Source: Bacteroidota bacterium
GTDB taxonomy: Bacteria > Bacteroidota > Bacteroidia > Bacteroidales > NBLH01
NCBI GenBank assembly: GCA_025361565.1
Contig: JANYKN010000005.1
Coordinates: forward strand, 1 to 64,000
DNA length: 64,000 nucleotides
Reading direction: 5' to 3'
Below are positions 53,688-61,333 of this stretch, piece after piece. The notes under the pieces are model-generated. The model searched no databases, was not told where the DNA came from, and saw only the letters and a list, made by a program, of their open reading frames with translations. The first letter of the stretch is position 1; the number at the start of each line of letters is the position of its first letter. The translations under genes were made by a program, and so were the position numbers.

Positions 53688-56600
53688 ATGCTAAAAGATT
53701 TGGAAATTTTAAAACAATTTGAAGAACAAACCGGACGAAAATTCATTGAGCTCCCTTTTAATAAAATATATGATCTTGAAAAAAATGAATATACACTTTC
53801 AGAATTAAAAGAATATTATCATGGGTCTTGTGCCTATTCACTTGATAATGATGGAAATATATTTGCATTATTAATAGAATGCCCATTATCAGATATATTT
53901 GATTATTTAGATATTAATAAATTAACAGAACTGCTCTTTTTAAGTTTGATTAACGGGAATCTTTGCACAATACCTTCGTTATCAAAATTAGTTAAGTTAC
54001 AGCATCTTGATTTAAAAGGAAATAAAATCATTGATACTTCATTTCTATCAAATTCAAGCAATTTACGATTTCTAAACCTAGGTTGGAATCAAATAGAAAA
54101 CATCTCCTATTTGTCCGAATTAAATGTTTTGAATATACTAAATATAAAAAGTAATAATGTTTCTGATATTTCACCATTACAAGATTTAACGAATTTAACT
54201 TTCCTCGATTTAAGCTGGAATCAAATATACGATATTTCTATTTTGGCAGGTTTATCCAATTTGAATTTCCTCAATTTAGGTAAAAATCAAATAAAAGATA
54301 TTTTCTTTTTGTCAGGATTAAAAAAAATCAAGTTGCTTAATTTGAGTAGACAACAAATCACAGACATCTCATTTTTAACAGAGTTAACTAATTTGGAATA
54401 TCTTGATTTAAGTTTTAATAAAATTATTGACATTTCATTTTTATCACAATTGTTAAATATAAAGAGCCTTTCTTTATATAATAATCTGGTTGCTGAGATT
54501 TCCTGTCTAATAAATTTGACAAGTATGAAATCACTTGATTTAGAAGGAAATCAAATTACTGATATTTCTCATTTATCAAAGTTAATTAATTTAAGCACCC
54601 TCAATTTAAATAATAATCAGATTAAAGATATTGCCCATTTAGTAGACTTGACTAATCTGAAATCTCTTGATTTAGGAAAGAATCGAATTATAGAGATTTC
54701 TTATTTATCAAGGTTGATTAATTTAAAGTCCCTTATTCTAAATGATAATCAAATCACTGATATTTCCTATTTATTGGACTTGACCAATTTAAAATTTCTA
54801 AATTTAGAATCTAATAGAATCAAAGATATTTTCTTTTTATCAGGATTAATCAATTTAGAATCACTTTCTATAAGTGAAAATAAAATCAAAGATTTTTTTC
54901 CTATAGCGAGTTTATTCAATTTGAAATTTCTCAGATTAAGAAAAAATCAAATGAAAGATATTTCTTTTTTAACTGGATTAATCAAATTAGAATCACTTGA
55001 TTTACAAAGAAATGAAATCATAAATATTTCTTATCTAACAAGATTAATTAATTTAGAAAAACTTGATTTAAGTTTTAATCAAATCAATGACGTATCTTTT
55101 CTATCTGGACTGACTATTTTAAGATCACTTGATTTGCGTTTTAATCAAATTAACGAAATTTCTTCTTTATCGAGACTTAATAGGCTGGAGTCTTTTTATT
55201 TATGCAGAAATTTAATAAATATTTTTCCAGAATTTGTATTAGAATTCGAAAAATTAGTGGATTTTGATCTTTCATCTAATCCAGTTGAAGATATAGAACA
55301 GGAATTCCTAGAATACAATTTATTTAATGATAGATTGTTTCATAATAGCATTGAGAAAATAAAAGATTACTATACTTTACTTGATGCTAGGGGTTATAAA
55401 ACCAACCAGCAGGTAAAATTATTGCTATTGGGAAATGGACGAGTTGGAAAAACTTCGATAATGAAATCTTTATTTGATGAAGAATTACAAGATAATGAAC
55501 CTTCTACACATGGAATAACACAGCGTACACTTTGTTTCCCCACAGAAAAATATCCTGAACTTCAAGTCCAAATCTGGGATTTTGGTGGACAAGAAATTTA
55601 TTTTGGAACCCACAGGTTATTTATGAATCATAAAACCCTTTATTTCTTGGTATGGGATAATGAATCTGAAACTACGGATTACCATCATGATGAAAAAGGC
55701 AAGATGTTTCCAAATTATCCTATCGCCTTTTGGCTTGATTATATAAGTACTTTTTCACCAAATAGCCCAATTATTTTGATACGCAACAAGGATGATGATC
55801 ATACAAAAAGACCCCATCCTCAATACCAACAGTTAAAAGAAAAATATAAAATAGTTGATTTTATTGATTACTCTGCAAAAAATCCTAAACATAAGTTAGA
55901 ACTTATTGAGATGCTTATAAAGCATTTAGAATCTATGCCTCAACTTGGCCGGAAAATACCAAAACCATGGTATAACATTCGTCAAGAGCTTCAGAAATTA
56001 GCTAAGGAGGTAAATAATAAATACATAGAATACAATTTTTATCATCAATTATGTAAAAAAGAGAAAATCTCTGAAATTTCAAAAAGCTCAGAAAGAAGTT
56101 TACTTGAATATTTGCATGCAACAGGTGTATTATTCTATGATGAAAAAGTTTTTGATAAAAAGATTATTTTAGATCAGAAATGGGCTGTTGATGCAATAAA
56201 TACTTTATTCGATCGAGAACATTATTATGAACTGAAATCTGAGACGAAAGGCGTTTTTACAAGAACACAATTGAATAAATATGTTTGGGAAAACATTCCT
56301 ATAAAAGAGCAGGTACTCTATTTGGAATTTATGCAATCATGCGATTTATGTTTTCCTATAATTGACAATTCTTTCAATAAAGAGCAGATATATGTTGTAC
56401 CGCAATTATTGCCTGAGAATGATAAAAAGCAATTAGAAGCATTCAAAACTGATGATAATAAAAGTGTTTATTTTATTTATGATTACAAATACTTTCATAT
56501 TGGAATTTTCCACAGGTTTATAGCTCGAATAGCAAAAAGGATAAGAAATAAAGAAGAGGCCGTTTTTTATTCAAACCTTATTTCATTATCCTACTCTGAT

Positions 56601-57542
56601 AATGCTACAAATGCTACAATCTTTTATCAAAAAGAGTTGGGATCCAAAAACTGTGAAATTGGAAGAATCATTATCAAAGTAAATGGAAATAAGCGCGCCA
56701 TATTTTTACACGAAATAAAAGAGAAATTTAAAGATTTAAATCAGAATACCTCTGTCAATGAACTGGTTTCAATAGATTATGTGAACACTATAACATATGA
56801 AAAACTAAATAAAAATCACGAGGCAGGTATAACGGAAGATATTTCAATTGAAGGGAATAAAATTAAAATTAAGGATTTCGATGAGTTCATTAATATTCCA
56901 GAGCTTGATGATAAAAAAAATGATGATAAAAACCTTACTGTAATTAATAATTCAGCCAATCAGATATTAAATAAAATTATATACTCACTTAATCAGGCTG
57001 TAGATAATGCAAAACAACAAAGTTTATTGCGTGAAGATTTAAAAACAGGTGAGAAGGGTGAAGATAAAAGAACTAATTTTATTAAAATAATATTACAAAG
57101 TTCATTAAATCCTTACTACCATTTTGATGAACAAAACAAAGGTGGTATTTCAGGTAGTGGTAATTCTGAAGGAAATATTGATATTGCAATCTTTGATAAA
57201 AACAAGTTGAAAATTTCTTTAATAGAAGCATTAATACACAGAGACAAAAAGTATTTTATTGATCATTTTAAAAAGTCAATTAAAAATTATAATCAATTAA
57301 AACACAAGTTTATATTTATAATTACATATTGCGAAACTAATAACTTTGACATTGCTTGGAGAGATTACCTCAATTGGTTAAAAGAAATAACTAATTTAAA
57401 GGGCTTTGAAGATATAAGTGCAATGTCAGAAAACCAGTTTATTAAAATATTGGATTCAGAATTTCAATTGGATAATGATCAAATTACAAGAGTATATCAT
57501 TTGTTTGTCGATTTTTCAGGTGGACATTATAAAATTGGATGA
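53688..57542 (+). CDS. Roco protein: LRR-Roc-COR with a nuclease-like C-terminal domain
   Basis: 1284 residues, no signal peptide. About 20 SDS22-type leucine-rich repeats of 22 residues (LKSLDLGKNRIIEISYLSRL) fill ~75-525. The Roc GTPase follows: P-loop LLGNGRVGKTSIMKSL (~581-589), G3 WDFGGQEIYFGTH (~629), G4 RNKDD (~700) and G5 DYSAKN (~728). A COR dimerisation domain spans ~765-1010. The last ~160 residues read GEKGEDKRTNFIKIILQSS, then GNIDIAIFDKNKLKISLIEAL, like PD-(D/E)XK strands but with IEAL where E-x-K is expected. Bacterial Roco proteins are GTP-regulated dimers of mostly unknown role. The fused effector-like end and its place beside an accessory island suggest a defence or sensing function, which is inference. 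Confidence 0.85.
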   Translation: MLKDLEILKQFEEQTGRKFIELPFNKIYDLEKNEYTLSELKEYYHGSCAYSLDNDGNIFALLIECPLSDIFDYLDINKLTELLFLSLINGNLCTIPSLSKLVKLQHLDLKGNKIIDTSFLSNSSNLRFLNLGWNQIENISYLSELNVLNILNIKSNNVSDISPLQDLTNLTFLDLSWNQIYDISILAGLSNLNFLNLGKNQIKDIFFLSGLKKIKLLNLSRQQITDISFLTELTNLEYLDLSFNKIIDISFLSQLLNIKSLSLYNNLVAEISCLINLTSMKSLDLEGNQITDISHLSKLINLSTLNLNNNQIKDIAHLVDLTNLKSLDLGKNRIIEISYLSRLINLKSLILNDNQITDISYLLDLTNLKFLNLESNRIKDIFFLSGLINLESLSISENKIKDFFPIASLFNLKFLRLRKNQMKDISFLTGLIKLESLDLQRNEIINISYLTRLINLEKLDLSFNQINDVSFLSGLTILRSLDLRFNQINEISSLSRLNRLESFYLCRNLINIFPEFVLEFEKLVDFDLSSNPVEDIEQEFLEYNLFNDRLFHNSIEKIKDYYTLLDARGYKTNQQVKLLLLGNGRVGKTSIMKSLFDEELQDNEPSTHGITQRTLCFPTEKYPELQVQIWDFGGQEIYFGTHRLFMNHKTLYFLVWDNESETTDYHHDEKGKMFPNYPIAFWLDYISTFSPNSPIILIRNKDDDHTKRPHPQYQQLKEKYKIVDFIDYSAKNPKHKLELIEMLIKHLESMPQLGRKIPKPWYNIRQELQKLAKEVNNKYIEYNFYHQLCKKEKISEISKSSERSLLEYLHATGVLFYDEKVFDKKIILDQKWAVDAINTLFDREHYYELKSETKGVFTRTQLNKYVWENIPIKEQVLYLEFMQSCDLCFPIIDNSFNKEQIYVVPQLLPENDKKQLEAFKTDDNKSVYFIYDYKYFHIGIFHRFIARIAKRIRNKEEAVFYSNLISLSYSDNATNATIFYQKELGSKNCEIGRIIIKVNGNKRAIFLHEIKEKFKDLNQNTSVNELVSIDYVNTITYEKLNKNHEAGITEDISIEGNKIKIKDFDEFINIPELDDKKNDDKNLTVINNSANQILNKIIYSLNQAVDNAKQQSLLREDLKTGEKGEDKRTNFIKIILQSSLNPYYHFDEQNKGGISGSGNSEGNIDIAIFDKNKLKISLIEALIHRDKKYFIDHFKKSIKNYNQLKHKFIFIITYCETNNFDIAWRDYLNWLKEITNLKGFEDISAMSENQFIKILDSEFQLDNDQITRVYHLFVDFSGGHYKIG

Positions 57543-57623
57543 TATTTAATTTCAAATATTTACTTTAAATAGATTGTAGTTTCAATAGTTTTTATAATTT
57601 TATACTTGAAGATAAAAAAACTT

Positions 57624-57890
57624 ATGTTAAATAAAGAACTTAAACATTGGTGCTATTTAGATTTTGAGCATGACAAAAATTCACTAGTTGGTGTAATTAA
57701 ATCTATTAAACAAAATCCTTTGAAAATTAGTATTGTAAAAACAGAACCAGCTAAATCTAATTGGGAATCTACAATAAAAATAGATAGAGAACTTGTAAAC
57801 TTTACTTTATTAGAAAGCACTTTTCAAAATGCAACAATTGAAACTGAAATTCAAATAACCGATACACCTATTTACTTAATAATAGAATGA
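57624..57890 (+). CDS. Small hypothetical protein after the Roco gene
   Basis: 88 residues from the ATG at 57624; the frame extends to a TTG at 57606. It is predicted to be mainly beta (KISIVKTEPAKSNWESTIKI, ATIETEIQITDTPIYLIIE). It lies 81 nt after the Roco gene on the same strand and could be co-transcribed. Family not recognised. Confidence 0.5.
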   Translation: MLNKELKHWCYLDFEHDKNSLVGVIKSIKQNPLKISIVKTEPAKSNWESTIKIDRELVNFTLLESTFQNATIETEIQITDTPIYLIIE

Positions 57891-57905
57891 GAGCTTGTAC
57901 TATTA

Positions 57906-58172
57906 TTAATCCAATTTCAATAATTTCATATAAAGGAATTGCCCAATTAAATCTTCGTTAAATAGAATTTTATATTTTGTAGCAATTTTTTTATTTACAT
58001 CAAATACCTCTCTTGGATTTAGTATATAACAAACTGTTACCTTTGGTAGGAGTTTACAATTAATTTTTGAAGATAAATCAATAATTGAAAATTCAAATCT
58101 TCCAATTTCAACAGATTGTATCAATTGATTTATTTCTAAATCGATTTCAGCATAAATTGATTTTGCTTTCAC
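57906..58172 (-). CDS. Small hypothetical protein
   Basis: 88 residues starting at GTG 58172; no internal ATG gives a sensible alternative. The sequence is VKAKSIYAEIDLEINQLIQS and onwards, mixed helix and strand, with no membrane segment. It is convergent with the preceding small gene, 15 nt apart. Family not recognised and coding status moderately sure. Confidence 0.45.
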   Translation of the reverse strand: MKAKSIYAEIDLEINQLIQSVEIGRFEFSIIDLSSKINCKLLPKVTVCYILNPREVFDVNKKIATKYKILFNEDLIGQFLYMKLLKLD

Positions 58173-58590
58173 TATTTTGAATTAGATTTTCATTAGAAAA
58201 AAAGAAATGCTAAGGATCATTTCTTTATAATACGATTAAGAAGTTTTGAGCGTAGGCTATTATCTATTTTTTCTATCTCTACAGATAATGTAAATTACCA
58301 GCACAAACCATAAGATATTCATTTCAATTTTGGCTTTTAAAATTGTATTTCGTCAATGCATCCCTTAGTGATGCCAACCCGTCTGATCAAAATCAGAATT
58401 TTATTTTTTACAAAGGTAAATCATAATTCTACTGCTTGCAAGGATTTTTAAAATGATTTATTTCTTTTGCATTATAGTTCTAATTTTACTTTATTTCTAG
58501 AATAATCCCATATGGTTATAGAATTCTCAAATACCCAATTTAGCATTTCTAAGTTATTTGATCCGTAAGACCAAATGGGGTGCCTTGATG
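58173..58590. other. Intergenic gap
   Basis: 418 nt, AT-rich. TCTGAT-CAAA-ATCAGA followed by a T-rich run (about 58382-58409) could be a weak plus-strand terminator. No gene or repeat was recognised. Confidence 0.4.
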
Positions 58591-59379
58591 TTAGTAGTAA
58601 GTATAAAAATATGTATTATTCTCCACAACTTCTTTAATAGGCATATTATAACTATTGTACGTAAAATAATGGGATTGTTCAGTTACATTTGGACTATTAG
58701 GAGAGTATTTGATGTATACTTTTGTATAATTATTTACATTTAAAAAGTTCTCAACAGAAAAATAAGATTTGACATAGAAAAGCCCTCTATATGGGTTTAC
58801 TTTAGCATCATATTCAAAATCATATTCATCCAAAAATGAATTATTTCGGTAAGTAATTGACTTAATTATATTTGAACTAGTATAGGTGAATTCTGTTGAA
58901 TCTTTACTTATTGGATTATTATAAGTTTCTACCATATATTTTATTTGATTACCATTATAACCGAATTTAATTACATCAGGTCCTAATTCCCAATCTAATG
59001 CTTCATTTATCCTTTCAATAGGTAGACCGTTATCATTTAATTTGTACGAATATGCTAATTTGCCTTCACCAGCATCACCATAGGTAGCTTTATAAATTGC
59101 TATTTTGTTTTTATAGTATTTAAAAGTATATTTATCATAATAGTAGAAGATATATTTAACTCTTTTATTTGTATCGTATATAATGCTATCTAATTGACTA
59201 ATACCTCCAGTATAAGTTTCTGAATATCCTTTAAGCATTTTTGATGATGTAAAGATTGGATTTTTTGTAAGATCTGACTCTACTTCAACATTAGGTTCTA
59301 CTTTGTCCTTTTCACAAGAATGGATTGATATCATAATTATGATAAAAGAAAATAGGTACAATATTTTAATTTTTCTCAT
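58591..59379 (-). CDS. Lipoprotein of the YD-like/DUF4595 style, unknown function
   Basis: 262 residues. The lipoprotein signal is LFSFIIIMISIHSC (lipobox Cys22) followed by EKDKVEPN. The rest is a series of strand-rich units with aromatic repeats (IYDTNKRVKYIFYYYDKYTFKYYKN, LPIERINEALDWELG, NSFLDEYDFEYDAKVNPYRGLFY). This resembles the YD-type repeats of Bacteroidota surface lipoproteins. Role unknown. Confidence 0.65.
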   Translation of the reverse strand: MRKIKILYLFSFIIIMISIHSCEKDKVEPNVEVESDLTKNPIFTSSKMLKGYSETYTGGISQLDSIIYDTNKRVKYIFYYYDKYTFKYYKNKIAIYKATYGDAGEGKLAYSYKLNDNGLPIERINEALDWELGPDVIKFGYNGNQIKYMVETYNNPISKDSTEFTYTSSNIIKSITYRNNSFLDEYDFEYDAKVNPYRGLFYVKSYFSVENFLNVNNYTKVYIKYSPNSPNVTEQSHYFTYNSYNMPIKEVVENNTYFYTYY

Positions 59380-59447
59380 CTTATTTTGTTTTTTAAAGGT
59401 TAAATTATTTTGTATAATTATGCAAGCATCCTCAGCATTATTATGGT

Positions 59448-59642
59448 CTATTTGAATAATTCTTTTATTTTCTCAATATTTAACGTATCTTTAATCTGAT
59501 TTTCAGTTAATTTGCCTTGATTTAACATCAATTGATATTCAGAAAGTAATGCTTTATCCTGCCAGAATTTTACTAATTTTCGGAGTAATACAGGATTATT
59601 TTCCGATTCAATATTTATTTGATTTGCTTCATTTGCTGTCAT
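59448..59642 (-). CDS. Small hypothetical protein
   Basis: 64 residues, hydrophilic and helical (SENNPVLLRKLVKFWQDKALLSEYQLML), ending LNIEKIKELFK. It starts 18 nt after the LamG/T9SS gene on the same strand, so it is probably co-transcribed. Family not recognised. Confidence 0.5.
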   Translation of the reverse strand: MTANEANQINIESENNPVLLRKLVKFWQDKALLSEYQLMLNQGKLTENQIKDTLNIEKIKELFK

Positions 59643-59659
59643 TTTTTTGTAGTTTTTAG

Positions 59660-61192
59660 TTATTGTAAAACAATCTTTCTAGTTTCAATTATATTGTTCT
59701 TGTTGTCAATTATGTATACAAAATAAATCCCATTACCGCTCCAATCTGATAGGTTTAAAAATGATTCTTGTTGGTTTATTGGTGTAATAAACATTTGTTG
59801 GCCTCCTGAATTTGTTATTTTTAGATTATATCCATTCATAATTGAATAATTACCATAATTAATAGTTATATGGTCTCTAGCAGGGTTGGGGTATATTTTA
59901 ATCGCGTTCAAATTATGTGGTGGATTTATTCCAGTCAATACTGCATCAATAATTAAGGTATCTTTTACTGAAACTAAAACAGTATCTTTTACTGTTACGA
60001 TTTTTTCGATATCTGTATGATATTTAAAAATACCAGTAGTATCATTACCGGAGCCTATTAGGTACCAATTAATTGAGTCAGGTGAAGCTAAAAAACTGAA
60101 AGTTTGATTCCAACTATCAAAACCTTTAATATTTAAAAGCATACTATCGATTTTCAACTTTTGACCAAGGTCTATTATTATATAATGTGGATTGCTAAAA
60201 TCAGGACCTACGTCTGATCTATTGCTTGACCATCTTGAATATTCATTATTATCTACTGCATTTTTTGGAAGATCACCATTACAGCTATTGGCATAAGAAG
60301 GTTTATTTAACGCAATATTTACTCCTTGTTTATATGCTTGAATCTCATAAACATTTACTTGTCCATTATCTTGAGAGTAAAATGACTCATATTTAATATA
60401 TCTAAATCCACTTAATGGTAATGGTAGGAATTTATACGGTATTCCCCTGTATGCAGTGTCAATTTTCACAATTGTATCGGTTTGAACTAACACCTGATAG
60501 TTATCTTTCATATACAATTGATTCACTTGACTTGCATCAAGTGCAACTGAATATATCCTAACATTATCAATAGTTCCACTGAAATATTGGACAGCTCCAT
60601 TTGCATCCCTACCAATAGCTACTGAATTACCAATATAAGAGATAAAATCTCCAGATGCAGATGATTGTTTAATCAGACCACCATCCAAATAAATTTTTGC
60701 TGTTGTTCCATCCCACACAGCAGCTATATGATGCCAATTACCATCAATTGAGTTTGTATTTGTATAAGTAGGATAATAAGTGACAACGTTATTTTTTGAA
60801 AGGTATAGTTCCAAACCAATTCCATTATAAGGATCAATCTTTAAACCAAAACCATTGTACCTATTCCGGACAATAGTTTGATAAGTTGTGCTTATATTTT
60901 TCTTGACAAAGCATGAAATAGTTAATGCACTTTGAGGATTTAGTTTTGAATTTATTCCAAAATCAATATAATTATCAGTTCCATTGAATGAGTAAGCACT
61001 ATTTTCAACTCCATTCTTATCTGGTGTTGGAGTGGCTCCATATATTATTCCATTATTTTGGTGTCCACTTGCATCAATTGCTTGTTGATTAAAAGGATAA
61101 AACCCAATTAAACCATTTGTTGGAATTTGGGCTTTAGTTATTTTGGTATAAGCAATACAAACAATAATTGTAAGAAGAATTTTAATTTTCAT
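59660..61192 (-). CDS. T9SS-secreted protein with LamG and discoidin-like domains
   Basis: 510 residues from the ATG at 61192 (another ATG lies at 61198). A signal peptide (MKIKILLTIIVCIAYTKITKAQ) is followed by a LamG/concanavalin-like domain (LIGFYPFNQQAIDASGHQNNG ... GTIDNVRIYSVALDASQVNQLY, ~25-225). An F5/8 type C-like domain comes next (ALNKPSYANSC, NEYSRWSSN, HYIIIDLGQKLKIDSM, ~290-380), then a type A sorting domain (IKIYPNPARDHITINY). It is probably a surface or released adhesin or glycan binder exported by the type IX system. Confidence 0.88.
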   Translation of the reverse strand: MKIKILLTIIVCIAYTKITKAQIPTNGLIGFYPFNQQAIDASGHQNNGIIYGATPTPDKNGVENSAYSFNGTDNYIDFGINSKLNPQSALTISCFVKKNISTTYQTIVRNRYNGFGLKIDPYNGIGLELYLSKNNVVTYYPTYTNTNSIDGNWHHIAAVWDGTTAKIYLDGGLIKQSSASGDFISYIGNSVAIGRDANGAVQYFSGTIDNVRIYSVALDASQVNQLYMKDNYQVLVQTDTIVKIDTAYRGIPYKFLPLPLSGFRYIKYESFYSQDNGQVNVYEIQAYKQGVNIALNKPSYANSCNGDLPKNAVDNNEYSRWSSNRSDVGPDFSNPHYIIIDLGQKLKIDSMLLNIKGFDSWNQTFSFLASPDSINWYLIGSGNDTTGIFKYHTDIEKIVTVKDTVLVSVKDTLIIDAVLTGINPPHNLNAIKIYPNPARDHITINYGNYSIMNGYNLKITNSGGQQMFITPINQQESFLNLSDWSGNGIYFVYIIDNKNNIIETRKIVLQ

Positions 61193-61333
61193 AACCATTG
61201 ATTTTATTATAATATAAGAAAAGTACTCATTATTATCAAAGTACGCGACACGGTTTTTTTAACGTAGCTTTTTAACGATTTATCGTTAATTAATAAATGA
61301 AGTAAAATTGAAAAATTGAGCTTGTGTAATCAG

